From Monarcha castaneiventris obscurior (lineage: Eukaryota > Chordata > Aves > Passeriformes > Monarchidae): DNA of 64,000 nt. Where the stretch lies: assembly GCA_026261815.1 (NCBI GenBank), contig JAMPIT010000848.1, forward strand, positions 1 to 64,000. Reading direction: 5' to 3'. Within the stretch, counting starts at the first letter, position 1. Every line of letters begins with the position of its first letter. Position numbers and translations under genes: made by a program. This document shows, piece after piece, positions 34,700 through 48,969 of the stretch. Under the pieces are notes generated by a model. It was not told the DNA's origin. It did no database searches and saw only the letters and a program-made list of their open reading frames with translations.

Positions 34700-36545
34700 A
34701 GCGGAATGGGGAATCTGACCTAGAAACTGGCAAAAAAATATACAAGGAGGAGTGAGAACTACGTGCAGAAAATTGTTATTATTTTGTATGCTTCTAGCAG
34801 CGTTAACTAAAGGTCATTTTGGTAACCCAAACCATCCTGCACTCTGCATCTGAGTTAGACATTTCAGAAGCTGCAGTGGTAAATTCCTTACCTCAAGGCG
34901 GGGGGTGATCCACACAGACCCCACAGGTACCTGCAGTTTCCCGTCTGGCTGTGGGACACTGACCCTGCTAAACTCAGTGCCCAGGAGCTACAGAGCCCCT
35001 CAGGGTGGCCTGCCCCCAAACAGGGTGCACAGAGGACTTTGGGGTCCACCCCCACTTTGATCCCAGGTCAGAGGTGGGCTGACAGCTGAGAACCACAGCC
35101 CCCTGCTCTGGTGCCTCTGGCCATCTGCAGTGTTTCCCCAAAGAAGCCATTTCCCAGCAGTTTGGGGAAATTTCTCAGTGTTGGGGACACAAGCAGAGAC
35201 ACACAGGTCAGACCAAATTCAGGGCACACTTGCCCAGGAGGTGGAGAAAAAGAACATGAGCTCCTGGGCAGCAAAGGTTTTTTCTCTTCCCAGCCCACAG
35301 CCAGCCCAACACAGAGCTCCTGGGGCCCAGCAGGCAGCCAGGGCTACCCCTTTGTGCTCCAGCTCTCCTTTAATGGACTTTGGGGATATTTAGCACAAAA
35401 GCTGCACCTTCTTCACCAGGAACACAATGCTAAGGAATGGTGCTGTATGGCAATTTTCTTGAAAGCTTCAACAAGAGATTTCAGCTTTAACAGGGACAAG
35501 GGAAAAAAGCATGACCCAAAGCTCCAGCCCTCCTGTGGAACAGAACAGTCTCACTGCTTTGAAAAGTGGGATTTTGTCAGTCCATTAATGAGAGTGTGAA
35601 ATAAATATTAGACTAGACATTACCTTAATTGTCAGTGGATTGATTTCCAAAGGCTGAAGGAAGGACAGCAGTAAATCAGTGCAAGAGCTCCCAGCTGGAC
35701 AGCCCAGGCGCTGACGGGAAGAGTGTTTGCAAATTCAGCTCTGCTCCTCTCTGCTGGCTCTCACCCCAACAAATGCTCTCAGCCCTTCCCACACTCCCTT
35801 CATGCTAATGCAGTGCAGCAAATACAGCAGGTTCACCTATTTATTTATCTTGTGGTTTTCTGTTTGGCCTGAGATGTGTTTCAGAAAGGCTGCTGGAAAA
35901 GGGATCAGGAGTGCACTTTGAACTACAAAGCCAAGATATGTGTCTAGGACAAACATCCTTCCAAATATTCCCCTCATCCATCCCTCTAGTTTTTCCCCAG
36001 TGTTCATCCCTGCCCTCTTTGCATGGGGGAAAAAAGCTCAGCAGGTTAATGCTGCACCTTCAGTCCCAATCCTGCTGCTTCACATGATTTCACCACAATT
36101 ATAATTCAATAATGGTGAGCTCTGTCCTTCCAGAATATCTCATGGTATCTTAACACGTGCTCCTCTCAGGATCCCTGTGATGAGAGGAGGACAATCATCT
36201 CAAGAGCAGGATTGCCAGATTTCCTCCTCATCAGAAGTCCCCTGTCCATTGGGGTCTCTGCACCAAGGCTGGGAATGAAGGCCACCTAAATTTTTATCTA
36301 CATTACCCAAACAGGACTTCTCCCAGCCTATTTCTCCAAAAAGCAGATCAACTCTTCATCTTGAAGGTTTCTCGGCAGACAGCAAGGAAACAAAAGCCAA
36401 GAAAAGAACAAGACAAAAAAGCCACCCTTCTTCCAGGGAATGCCCAGAGAGCCTTCGTGGAGGCAGCAGATCTCACACACCATTAGGAGATGCTGAATTT
36501 ATAAGAGAGAGTCCAGAGCATCAACATGTGAGTGAAAACACCTCC
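34700..36545. other. No coding exon seen; expected RGS19 side
   Basis: I scanned for the RGS-domain and cysteine-string motifs of RGS19 on the plus strand and found neither. No mobile element recognised. Confidence 0.4.
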
Positions 36546-36549
36546 CATT

Positions 36550-36616
36550 AGAGCAGGTTGCTCCAAGCCCCATCCAACCTGGCCTTGAACACTTCCAGGG
36601 GTGGGGCAGCCACACA
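36550..36616 (-). mobile_element. CR1 fragment, inverted
   Basis: 'ctccaagccccatccaacct' followed by 'ggccttgaacacttccaggg' and 'gtggggcagccaca' is an internal CR1 3'-region piece without its tail. Confidence 0.8.
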
Positions 36617-39600
36617 TATCTTTACCATTTCTACCTCCAAACTCCTGGAGCATCAGCACAGTCTACATCAGTTGTGGATGAAAAATCCTTAGTTATTTCA
36701 AGATAATCCAGTTCAAGCACCAATAATTGCATCTTCTGCTGTTTCAACCAGTTTACCTTTACAGACATTGTTCCTAAACGTGGAGAACTTTTGCTGATTC
36801 TGCAGAAAACAGCTCTCAGCCACCTGCACCTCATAATAGCAACAGCCCACAGGGATTTTTTTTTTGCCTTTCCTTTCAGGAGGTGAAGATGTCCGCATGT
36901 CAGAGCTGTTTTGCCACCTTTGGCACGGTTTGTCAATCTGTTTAATCAAGGCCATCATGAGCAGAGAATTAATTTTGCAAGATGTGAAATCATTTTTTCA
37001 TGCAGGGAACGAGCACCTGGGCTGAAGAGGAGCAGGAGGAAGGCTGGGGGGATGTGGAGTGTGCTGGAAAGCAAAGGTTCAAAAATGCAACTGTCACTCC
37101 TGGGATGATGGGCACCTGATTAGTGGCCTGCCAAAGGCTAATTAGCTAAATTTGTGCCACAGCCACTGGTAATGGGGTGATATTTGTTCTTAGGACATTA
37201 ATGATGACAAAGATTTAGCAATGATGTAGCCCTTCCTAAGGCAAGGGCGTTATAACAAGATGATCTTTACAGATCTACGGTCAACAGTTAGAGAATCAGG
37301 GAAACAATTAAAAAAATAAACAAAAAGACATAAAAATATGAAAACATTTTTCCTTGAACCCTAAAACCCACTTTTCGAGAGCAGCCTCTACAAGGGGATT
37401 CAATGGTACTTCACCGAGACAGTGGTGACAAATTCTGTTCCTTGCAGGGTGCTGTAAATCATGTAACAACACAAGACAAGAGAGATTCCACAACTGGATT
37501 ATCTGCCCTCCATGGCCAGCAGACTCATTCAAAGAATGAGAAATAGCATCTATTAAGAAGGGGACATTGGCCTCTTCAATATTTCCAGTAATACATATTC
37601 ATTGTAGCTTTTGTACTTCCTCAGTCAGACTCATTTCAGAGATGGCAGAAACCTCTGGAGAACCTTTTCTGCACTGCCAAACATCAGAACAAAAAGAAAA
37701 CCAGCACAAATGTTCCCAAGGAGCAAAGTGGGGCCTGGGGACAAATGCTGTGGGAAAATGCATCCTGCTGACTGCAGCTTGTGTTGGGATGTTCCCTAAA
37801 TCCCAGACCCAGCAAGAGGAATGGGGTCAGTGGGATGTCACAGGCCATGTCCCACCTTGTTCAAAATCCCCATCTCCCTTCCATGATGGTCGAACTTCCC
37901 AGGAGGAGCAGATCTGGGACAAGATCTCAAGATGCAAATGGCAGGGTGATGGTCCAGCCCATAGCAGATGTACTGCTCCCAGTACATCCCATACACTCTC
38001 AGACCTAGTCACAAGTACAAGCTCAGGCATTCACACACAGATTTTAGCTCCAACTCAGCAGAGGAGGGCAGCTGAGCTCATCCATCCCACATCCCTGAAG
38101 GGCAGCTTCACCTGCCCAGTCTTGACACTTCTATACCCTGAGAAGCCACCTTGATGCTGGCTGGGGACCCCCCTGCCAATTCCTAAGGCTGCAAGGAACT
38201 GATTCATTGGAATAGGCATATTATGCAATAAAACAATTTCCTGAAGAACCAGCTGACTCCCAGGGCCACCAGGCTAACAAAGCTGGAGTCAATGGATTCC
38301 TCTTTGTAAAACAGCAGGACAGCAGAATAAGTGTAATTCATGTCCAGTTCAAGCACTAATACAGAGGAAACCTCTCCATTTCTCTTCTACCCGTCTACAA
38401 GGTCCATGGTAAGGAGAATAACCAGGATTAGTGCCAGCAGCCACCTGCCTTTTAAGAACACTGTGTGTGCTGCTAGGTCTGATCCTCACTTTTTACAAAT
38501 AATTAGAGCAGATCTTGCTTTCACCAAAAATTCATTTAGAGCAAAAATCCCCCAAGCTCCAGCAGGAGAAAGAGCACACAATGCTACCCACTTCACTGAT
38601 ATTTTATTGTCTGCCATTACTATTTGCAATTTTCAAGGGACTGATCATTTCAGGTGACTGCAGATGAGGCCATTAATCTTCACTACAACATTAAACTGTT
38701 TTACTGTCTTCCTCTTCTTTGCATCTCAAACTCGTGAGCCTTAAAGCAGGAAAGTCCCTCTACTCCACAAGACAAAAACCCCTCCTCACACCATTATCCC
38801 GTGCCCAGGATGCTGATTTTTTTTTAGCATTCCGGGAATGGGCACCAATCATCCAAAGCCCATTCTTTGGGTGTCCCAGATGCTGAGAGAGTAAGGGTCT
38901 CTGATTTCAAGAAAGACAGTGATGGTTGCAGGACTGACACAGGTACTCAGTAAGAAACAGCAGCAGATGATGAATTTAGATCCTCTGAGAACCATTCCAG
39001 CATTTTAATTTCTTATCCCTTAGGGAGGAAAACATCTCTGTGCTCAGATGGTGAATTTCACAGGAGCCTTTCAAAGTAAAGATCTGCTTATCACCTTTGT
39101 GCTGCAGCCCTTTTACACAGCCAACAGATTGGAGAGCAGCAAAATCACTGCAAAAAAAGCCACGAAGAAACCCAGAAACCATTTGCAGTTTGCTTCCCCC
39201 TGAACTTGCTCTCCCCAAAGAGATGTCACTCAAGTTCTCACTGTTGTGTGGATCAATAGCAGCTGATGCCTGATAAACCACCCCAAAGCAAGATGTTTTC
39301 ACAGCTTTACCCCACCTGAACTCAGCCTCAGAAGCCTTCCCTCATTCCATTTTCCAGCAAGAGGAAACAATAGATGTTTACTGAAAATTTCAAGCAACCA
39401 TAGAGGGAAAGGTATTCCCATCATCTCCTCAAAGGCCTGAGTATCTGCCTTGAAAAGGCTCCAGCCTTTAACAAATCCATAACTGGGGAGAGCCACCAAT
39501 TACGTAGAGATGTATGTAAATATTATGTGCAAGAAGCAGAAATGTGCTGTCTCCTCACAAATGCTGTTTGTGTGGCTGCCATGCTCTGGAGATGTCACAC

Positions 39601-42600
39601 GAAGAGCCGTGGCTGCAGCGCTGTACACACACTCCAGCTCCCCATCATTTTATGTGGGGTTGAGAGTCAACAGCCTTGCTGGGATAAGCTGGTTCCAGAA
39701 AAGCTGTGCTGAGTCACAGAAGCCAAAAAACTGGGCCTGAATGTTTGACAGGATAAAAAAACACTTCTAAACGTACGTCACAGATGTCAGTGGCTGCACC
39801 CAGCCATGCCTGCCCACAGGACCACAAGCACTGGTGGCCAGGGGAGGGGCTATCCAGCACCCTGGGCTGCTCAGAGCAGCTGAGGAAGTTGCATCATTCC
39901 CCTGCAAAAGTGACATGTAACCTCCATCAGAGGCCTCTCCATCCTTGCCTAAGAAGCTGCTTCATCCCACAAGCTGATCCATTTCCACCTATTCCTCACC
40001 CTCCACACAGTCAAACCCCCCTCCCCAGCCCCACACAGCCCTTTTATCCCTCACCCACCCAACCCACATCACCTGCACTCATCATGGAATGAAATTGTGT
40101 CACTTGAGGCGCCTCCTCTCCATGGGGTCTTCCAGCCTCAGCAGAGTTTGTGGCACAAATGCTGCAGTGTCAGCTTGGGAACTGGTGGAGCTTTTCAGGC
40201 CCAATTCAGGAAAGCCACGGATGCTGACACTGAGCATTTATGGCTGAGTGAGGCTTTTGAATGTGAAAAACTGTGTGAAAAGACCCTAGGCAACACATAT
40301 CCTATTACTGTTTTTCTCATCTGGTTGTGAAAAGTTGTGTGAGAGGTCTTTAGGAAATAGATACCCTATCACAACTTTCACTCTCTCGGGAACACAAAAG
40401 GAGCTCATTTGGGGCTGTTAATTTAAGTGTTTTCCAACCAGGAGGCACAAAGCAGGGCACAGCTGCACTTTGGCATCTCATCCTCTCCTTCAGACATGGG
40501 TAGATGCTCCTCCAGGCCTGACCCCAGCTCTGTCCCAGTTTCTGAACTTCTCATTATTTCCCTCAAATTGCCCTCAAGACCGTTTTGCTTCGTATCTTCT
40601 GCTTCTTCCAGACTCACCCTCCCTCACCTTCGCTGAGGCAGTGCTGGGCCGTGTCCGTCTCCGGAGCAGAGTGAGCTCAGTGCCGGAGGCAGGATCTGCC
40701 AGCTGCACTCATCACAGAAACAAGGATTGACTTTTTACACCGTGTCTCTCCTGCAGGCACCCAGAGAGTGCTGCAAACTCTGCGAACTCGGTTGCAAGAT
40801 GGATGGAGGGGGAGAGACGCCAGGAGCCTGGGGGTGGAACAGGGGCATCCTGGGGAGGTGGAAATGCCTCGGCCTTGCGGAGTCCTGCTCCATGCCAGAG
40901 GCGCTGCAGCTGTGAGGGAGATCCAGACTGAGGGCACCCTCATCTGAAAGGAGCATCCCACCATGGAACTGGGCCCCCAGAGGGAGCAGGGTCACCCACC
41001 CCTGGTGGCTCTCCCACCCATTCCCAACAGCGCAGCCACGCGGATCCCCAGCCCCCGGCCCACTGATCACATCCCAGCTCAGTTCACATCACAGCCTCTC
41101 ACAGCACTTTTATTTGCTCTGCTCCAAACAGTCCATCTCCAATAAAAACCAGAGCAGATTTCCCCTGGAAAGCATCCCAGATTGCTGAGGAACTCTGATG
41201 GCATCCACAAGGGCTGCAGCTTCCTGAGCCCGTGGCCATGCCCGGGGATCATGGTGCTCAGATCGCAGCAGCATCAAACGGAGGATCAGCTGTGACAGAT
41301 AGAACTGGGAACTTACATTTACTTTTGTGAAATCTTAACTGTTAATTTAGGTTGGGTTTGGTTTTTTGATTTTTTTCACTAGAAGTGTCTGAGATTCCAT
41401 CCAGTAATTAAGGAATGCTTTATTACACACCCTGGGTAGGACAGGAAACCTGCCTTCCCCAGGCCTCATTTTGACATCTGAGCACCAAACCTCCACATTT
41501 TAGAGTGAGAAAGTAGTGACAGAGCTGCCTTGGAGAACGCAGAAACAGCCTTAGACATTTAATTCCTTTAGGATGTCACTGAACTAATTTCTGAGGAGAC
41601 TTTGGGAGACCATTGCCACATGTCTCTACTTTTTATTATTACTATATATGCTGAAGGCTCCCCATTACCATCCTGATGTGTGACTGAAGCTTTCTAGTTC
41701 TAACATAATAAAAATCTTCAGATGTCAGGGAAAATCCTGGGAACAATTTTTCCTCCCTGTCCTGACTCCCTCCATCTCATGACCTCTGGATCTGGTGACA
41801 TGTGCTGTTCCAGGAAGATATTTCTACAAGTTCTTCCCAAGGTTTCCCTATGGCTGAGGTTTGGTGCAGATGGATTAGGTCCCCATTCTGCACTGAAGGT
41901 CAATCCAGGTGAGAAAACAGACTGAAGAACAGAAAAAAAACCCAACTGTCCTGGAGTTTTCAAACATTCTGTTCTTGAAATAAGAATTTTAAAAGTCCAA
42001 AAATTATAAACCTCACTTGAGATCTTATCTGTGTATGAGGTCACCCTACAAGCTGGGGCATCATCTCATGCTATGCATTGGTCTCAAGAAGATCTGGATA
42101 AGGGCTGAGGAAAAGGAAGAAGAAGGGAAATGGCATTCTTAATAATGCTGAGGGACAATTATACTTTTGGAGGTTTAGATTTGTGTTTTCCTGCAGGCTT
42201 TGATCTTTCAGACAAGGTGAATTAGATTTTGCAATATGCTTGGAGTTGCTTCTACTAACTTTGAAGTAGATATTAAAGCAGTTCAGGGCCACAGTCACCA
42301 AGGGTGGTTGGTAAATTTTGCCCAAGGAGCCTTTTATTGTCTCCTCATTGTGAACCTCAGAAAATGACAGTAAAATTTAATGATTCAACAAGCTGCCTTA
42401 TTGCTGTCCTCTCTGCACTTGCTTTCTTCACTGAAGCTTTCAGGTTGTGAACCGTTCCAGAGAAGCACAAATGCATCCCACTGCAAATCCCAAAGCCTGT
42501 GAAATGGGTTGGTTGACACCTCCTGCCCAACACCTCACCAGCTCTTCCACGAGTTTGCAAATTCCCATTGGAACCAGCAGGTGATGCTGAAGCAGAAAAC

Positions 42601-44094
42601 ATGGAGTTCATTCTGCCTTCTATTAGGCTTTTATTCTCCTCCCATAAAATTCACAAGTGAGAAGAATCCTGCGATCCTGGAGGGGTATTTTGAACCACGA
42701 AATGGAAATGCTGCCATGAAGCGTTTGGCTTTGTTCTCACTCTCTGCTCAGCTCTTCCCCAGGGAACACACACGGGGCATTTTCACACCTAGGATGGAGC
42801 AAGGACACCTGAACTCATAGGAAGTCCTCTCTAGTGGAAGGTTAGTGGGGTCTGAGCTCTCCTTGAGTGGATCTTCCCACAGCACTTGCGAAGCCCCAGA
42901 GCTGCTCTCCACTGACCTCGCTGTGGCAGACACCTCGTGTTCCCTTGCAAGTCTGCAGGTGCTGGAGTGAACCTTGAGGGAAGCAGCTGTGCTGGGAGAG
43001 GAGACTCGTGCTCAGCATCCTGCTAACTGCTGGTGTGCTCCTCTGCACACACGGTCAGCGACCCTGTCCAGAGCAAGGACATGGCTTTGCCTTCTCCAAG
43101 GACTCCCCCTCATCATCAGCAGGTTATGGGAGTCACACTGAGCCACGAGTCTCCCTGGCAAATCATCCTGACAGTCTTCCCTTGAAGCTGGGACATTGCA
43201 AGGGTTAGCAGAGCCACAGATGTGCCTCTCTGGGCTGGTTTTTGCTTTTAGTCCTTGACTTAATTCTGCATCTTAATGTTTTGGCTGAGACATCTGCCTG
43301 TGGGGGAGATGGTGTTTATTAGATAAAAAGGAGCAGAAATGGGGATGTCATCAATAAATACCAGCCGAATAGATTCCCTTTGTGGTGCCAGCGTTCCCTG
43401 AGAGATATAAACTCCCCACCAGCCCTCTCCAGCAGGAGGACACCGGGTGCCTGCATGAGCTCCTGCTCACCTCCCCTCTCCCCAGCCATGGCACCCAGAA
43501 GGTCAGTCCCAGCCCCAACCTGATGTGCAGCCACCACCTCATCCGCTCAATTTCCAAACAGATGATGCTCTCCACGAAGGGCAGGGACAGCCCAGCCCAT
43601 GAGCGGCACCCTCACCCTGCAAACATTCACTCCTAACTGGGGCAGAACTCTTCCCAATGCCCTGCTCATCATCACCTTCCATCACTGTCATCTCTGTGAT
43701 GTGCAAAGATGTATCACAGGGACTTTTACCATCTGGGCTTTGTCTGCTGCTGTAGCCCCAGGAGGGATAACTTCTTTCATTCCCCTGACCATTCCTTGGC
43801 TTTTCCCTTGACTGGCAGCTCCAATGTGTGATATGTGCTAATTCTGTTCACACAAAATCTAAAAATCAAATTAGTAGCTTTACCAGAAACATTAAACTGT
43901 GGAGAAGAGACACTTGATAGGCAGCCTCCACTCCAGGGGATGGGAAATGCAAAAGATCTTCCTGACAGGCACTGACAAGTGCAAGTGCTGCCAAATTTTC
44001 AGGGGAAAACAATAATCTTCAATATGTCAAAGGAAGAGTTTGATACCTTCAGTCCTTCCCCACTCACCACAGGGACCAGGAACTAAAAATCCTC
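36617..44094. other. Gene-free stretch
   Basis: About 7.5 kb with no recognisable exon on either strand. It contains a diverged tandem pair at 40263-40380. GC-richer patches at about 40500-41060 carry overlapping open frames in both directions with no family resemblance. Nothing else stands out. Confidence 0.4.
40263..40380. repeat. Diverged 64-bp tandem pair
   Basis: The copy at 40263 (gtgaaaaactgtgtgaaaag) and the copy at 40327 (gtgaaaagttgtgtgagagg) align over about 53 bp with roughly a quarter of positions changed. Both end in pyrimidine-rich sequence. Confidence 0.6.
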
Positions 44095-44400
44095 TTTGGA
44101 TGATTGGACCTGCTGAAAAGAGTCCAGAGGAAGCCACAAAGATGCTCAGAGTGCTGGAGCCCCTCTTCTTTGGAGACAGGCTGAGAGCTGGGGGCGTCCA
44201 CCTGGAGAAGAGAAGGCTCTGGGGAGACCTCAGAGCCCCTTCAGTGCCTAAAGAGGTTCCAAAAGAGCTGGAGAGGGACTTGGGACAAGGGCATGGAGTG
44301 ACAGGACACAGGGAATGGCTTCCCACTGCCAGGGGGAAGGGTTAGATGGGATATTGACAAGAAATTCTTCCCTGTGAGGGTGGGGAGGCCCTGGCACAGG
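44095..44400 (+). mobile_element. CR1 LINE fragment, internal 3' region
   Basis: 'agccacaaagatgctcagag', 'ctcttctttggagacaggct', 'gagaagagaaggctctgggg', 'ggaatggcttcccactgcca' and 'ttcttccctgtgagggtggg' follow CR1 order in the sense direction. The terminal tail is missing, so the copy is broken at its 3' side. Confidence 0.88.
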
Positions 44401-45945
44401 TTTTGCCTGCACAAATCCTTTACATCTTTTCTAAGGAATTTCACCGCTGTACCCAGGTGCCTTCCGCATAAAACCACAGTAAAACCTGGTGGTTTGGGGG
44501 TTTGTAGGAGGCATTTATTTCCAGGATGGAAATGTACTAGGCTTAAAAATTTTGCTTGATGAATATTTTTGCAAAAAGCATTCAGTTTCTTCTCCTTTCC
44601 TTCCCCAGAGGATTTGGTTCAGTTGATGTACACTGATTTCCCTGAAGGCGCACACGGCACAAGGATCCAAACAGAACAAACAAAGATCACAAGTTCAGAG
44701 CAAACTTTCATATCCTTTTTTAATTCCTAGCTCAATCCTAGATGAATTTCAGGCAGTTTCAGTTGACTTTGTACAGCAATTTTCCCAGAAAGAAAAGATG
44801 CAACTAACATTTTCTTGAAAGCTCCAGCTAAAGCAAGAGCCAAACCCGGGGTAAGAGACATGGTGACCTTGATGGCAAATAAACAAAAGAAATGTGAAAC
44901 AGAAACACTCGGAGTCCTCCACAGCCTCCTCCCATGACATCAGGCACCTCAGCTGCAGAAAATGTCACCTCTGGCAACCAGATGACGTGGATGAAAATTT
45001 CTAGGAAAAGGGAAGAAAGAAAGAAAAAAGATTTGCTTTTATTCTAAGAAACATCAGGGGCAGCTGCCTTCCTCAAGGAGAAGATTGAAAAATCATTTCC
45101 TGGTTAGCCAGGGGCTGTTGGGTTTTTTGCTCCTTAACAAGGAGACACAGCAAAACCTAATGAAGGAGGGGGATGAAGCACGTGCAGCCCCCTGAAGATG
45201 GAGGAAAGTGCTGCTCCCTCAGCCCCTGGGAGATGGAGCTGGCAGCTGCCCACACTTGGAGCACATCTCTGCCCATGCCATGGAAAAGGGCTCTGGAGAA
45301 CCAGCCCAAATTTGGGGGAGCTGAAAATGTTTCTGGCAGCCTCACGATCCAGCAGTAAATTCGTGCTGCCCTAAGTGTGAGCCTTGCTGGCACTGCCATA
45401 AACACCCACAGCAGTGAATTCCAACTTCTTGCCCTTGCCAGACTATCAACCTTCTCCAAACCTGTTTGCAGTTCATCATCTGCTTTGGGCAGGAACGTTC
45501 CCCCACCCACTCTGGGCAGGTCTGCCAGCACCATCCTCTTCCTCCCATCCCAAGAATGACACAGGGACCTTTTCCATCCCCAGAAATCCCTTTGGCACTG
45601 CTGAGCCTACACAGTGGGTGCATTAAATCACCAGCCAGACCTCTGCTTCATCGCAGCCTCACATGATGGGGTGTGTTCTAAAAGCATGGGAAAGCCTTTA
45701 GGAAGTCATTTAGGAAATTCTTTTTGTCACTTCCCGGGTCATCCCTCAGGCTGTGGCTCAGTGCCAGGAGCAGGGCCTGTGTCCCCCCCAGCTCTGAGCA
45801 GAATCTCCAGAAGGTGCAGCTCACTGCAGGTGCCACAGGAAGCCTGTTTCCTGCTGTGGCACCTCCTGCTGGGATGAGACACAAGCAGTTGTGCAAACCT
45901 GCAGGAACAGGAAAAGCCTCAGGGTCATCAGGGTGCAGACATGGT
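44401..45945. other. Gene-free stretch
   Basis: No exon seen. Ordinary composition. Confidence 0.4.
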
Positions 45946-45948
45946 GTG

Positions 45949-45985
45949 TGCCTTCCAACCCAAACCATTCTGGGATTCTGGGATT
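45949..45985 (+). mobile_element. CR1 3'-tail fragment
   Basis: 'ccttccaacccaaaccattc' is followed by 'tgggattctgggatt', a variant terminal repeat. Less than 40 bp is recognisable. Confidence 0.7.
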
Positions 45986-48960
45986 GTCCCGGATGCAGTT
46001 TGAGACCCTGGGATGAACCCATGGGTGGCTCTGGCCCCATCCCTGAGCTCTGACTCACTGTCCTGGGAGCCCACTGGTACTTGGAATAAGGGCAGAGCTG
46101 TGCCACTGATTCACCTGGGCCTCCACTGAGGGATTCAGGCAGGGATGAAGGTTTCCAAGCTCATTTCTCCTGGGATCCCACGGTACTCTGGGCCCTGCTG
46201 AGGGGCATGTCTGAGCTTTTCCCAGCCCAGCTGAGTAGCGGCTGCTCCCATTCCTTTTGCCATCCATCCCCTCAAGAGCACCGGAAATTTTCTCCATGGC
46301 TTTTTTCCTGGCTAACTCCTGGTTTTGTCCTTTATGTGTAAAGTGAAACTCACTCAGATCTGGATCACAGACTCACGCTCTCCTTCCCAAATCCCTGTCT
46401 CTCAGCAAGGCCAGAGCAAGTGTCTCAAGGTTGCTCTTCAGATCATGAATTTATGTGGCTTTGGGCTGAATACTTGAAAGAGTTGTTTGGTGATTTTATC
46501 TTTGGATGTTGAGATGCAGCTGCTTAAATACAGCTCCTAAATCTTCTTCCTTTTTTAATGTGAAAATATTAATGTCTGAAGACAGCTGCTGTCCAGGGAC
46601 TGACCCATTTTAAGAGTACAGCTGTATTCTTCTGGCCCATCTTCTTTTTGCCTCCTCGTGCAGTATTTGTTTCCTGAGAGAAAACAACAGATCAATTTTG
46701 CTTCATTATGTTCACTTCACATTTTTAGAGATTCCTTATAAAATTTGCTGTACTGTTCCACCCTGTTTATCTGAAAGGTTGTGGGAACTTGAGGCATCAT
46801 TAGATCCTTGACAGGAATTATTTCTGCCTACAATTTACCGTCCCTGCTTGGAGAAAAGCCTCAAATCAAAGGCAGGAGAGCTGCCCTGGAGCTTATTAGC
46901 TGTGTGAGGCTGTGCTCTCTGTGCAGATCACATCAATAGCTCACCCAGGGCTTCCAAAACCTCCTGATGTTTTGTGGAAGAAACCCCGAGCCCCAAACAG
47001 GACTTTGCTTCCCATATCATGCTCCCAGATGACAATGCCCAGCTCATCTGCAGCAGCTTTTTTCAACACCAAAACCTGAGTGGAAAAAACATCCCTCACC
47101 TCCTAATCTGTGTTTACTCCACGTTCCACATAGAAGTTTCCCAAACATGATGGGATAAGAGCATGTTCAACAACACTGATGAAAATAATGGCTCTGGTTT
47201 GGCCCCTGGCTCCTCATACTCTCCCACTCCTCTCCCTTTAATCACAAGTTTGAGGCATGCCCTGATGTTCAGTTTGTGCCTGTGGAGCATCTGCCATGGC
47301 CTGGGAAGGGGCTTCTGGATGCTGCTGCTGTACAAGTGCTGGGAGCTGTGCCCTCACACCTTGGTTGCAACCACTGCTTCACTCCTCCAATGCCAAAAAT
47401 AAGGGGGAACATCTTGAAAACACAATGATTTATAATTTTTTCCACTTGGCCAGAGAAATTCACTAAACCAAGTTTCCTTTTACTTTGCAATATGTTCTTA
47501 AGAGAGAGCATTCAGGCATTAAAAACACTGGCTTCCGTGGACTAAAATATCTCATTTGTCCTCCTGGAAGAGGTGGCCTTAAAACACTTGTGCATCAATT
47601 CACCCCCAATATCACCAGGCCACTGCAAAAACAGCTTTTAACCTGAAAGCACCTCTGGCATGTGAAACCAGGGGGAAGATAAGCCAAACAACAACTTTGT
47701 GTTAGCCTAGAACTGTCTTTAACTTGAGAAATTAAACAAAAACCTTGCAAGTTCACAGAAATGTCACAAACATTTGTTTGCACACCCAGAGGGGATCAAA
47801 GCCTGCATCCCAGTGCTGGTGGCACCTCATGTCACCTTTGTCGCTTTACCTTTCTCTCCCCACCTCTGTACTTGGGACAGGCTAAAAACATCCAGACAAG
47901 GTCTTTGACTGTCACCAGCAGGCACAGCTTTACTGCCTGTGTGCCGTGGGATGTTGGAGTGCTGGGGGACTGGGATGCTCCCTGTGGACAAGCACAGCCC
48001 AGTGGGAGAGGTTTGCTCTAGGGGGCTGAGCACCTCCAGCGTGGCAGAAGCCACCCATGCAGCCCATTGCTCCCAGAGGGAACGACTCAGCCTGGGAAAC
48101 CCAAGTGACAGCGCTGGATGCAAATGGAGACGCATTCCTCACGCCGGGAGGGGCGGCATGGGGAGGTTGTGCCGTGGGGGCAGCAGTCACTTAGGAGCTC
48201 CTGGCTGATTCTCACAGCGGCTGGGTCCCTTCCAGTCGATGTTAGAAACATGAAGCACGAGAAGAACGGACAGCTTGGGTCCTGTTTTGGGGTGAATTTG
48301 TGTTTCTCCCGGGGTTTCATGGCTTGCTTGGGGGACATTGCTAACAGGGTGGTGTTGGGAGGAAGAGCCAGGTTTGGGCAGCGTCGCTCCCTGCTTTTGG
48401 TCACCCGCAGCTGGGAGCAGTCCCTGAGGAGGCAGAATGGCACAGGGAGGCACAGCTCTGACCAGGGATCCTCTTGTTCATGTGGAGCCCTCAGCATCCT
48501 TGGGAAGACACAGAGATCCCGTGTCTTGGCTTTGGAAGACACTGTTGCTGTAAGCACTGTAAAGAAGGCACCTCTGGACACAGACCCTGTGACACCTGGG
48601 TGTTTGTAGCAGGGCAAAGTCAAATGCTGAGAATTTATCCAAGCGCCTTCTTGGATGGAGTACAGCTACTTGGGTAGATTTTATCACTATTCTTAAACTA
48701 TTTTCTTTTCATTTAAAAAATGTTCTTTTCTATTGGATTGCATCCTCACCCACAAATATTACATTGCAATGAAAACCAAAAAGCTTAGCATGAATAAACT
48801 GCACAGCAAGAGGTTTTCTGTCCTGAAAAGGCCAGTGCTGGAGCTGATGGAGGCTGAGCCCTCATCAGTGCCAGGATCCCAGCAAAGCCCCCACCATGGG
48901 GTAAGGATTCCCCATCCCTGCAGCTCCCTGCTCCCACCAGTGTTCCTCTGTGTCCCCTCA
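45986..48960. other. Gene-free stretch
   Basis: About 3 kb with no exon recognised. The AT-rich part at about 46440-46860 looks old and even in composition and might be conserved non-coding sequence or a very old repeat; I cannot tell by eye. Confidence 0.35.
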
Positions 48961-48969
48961 GGTGGCTTA

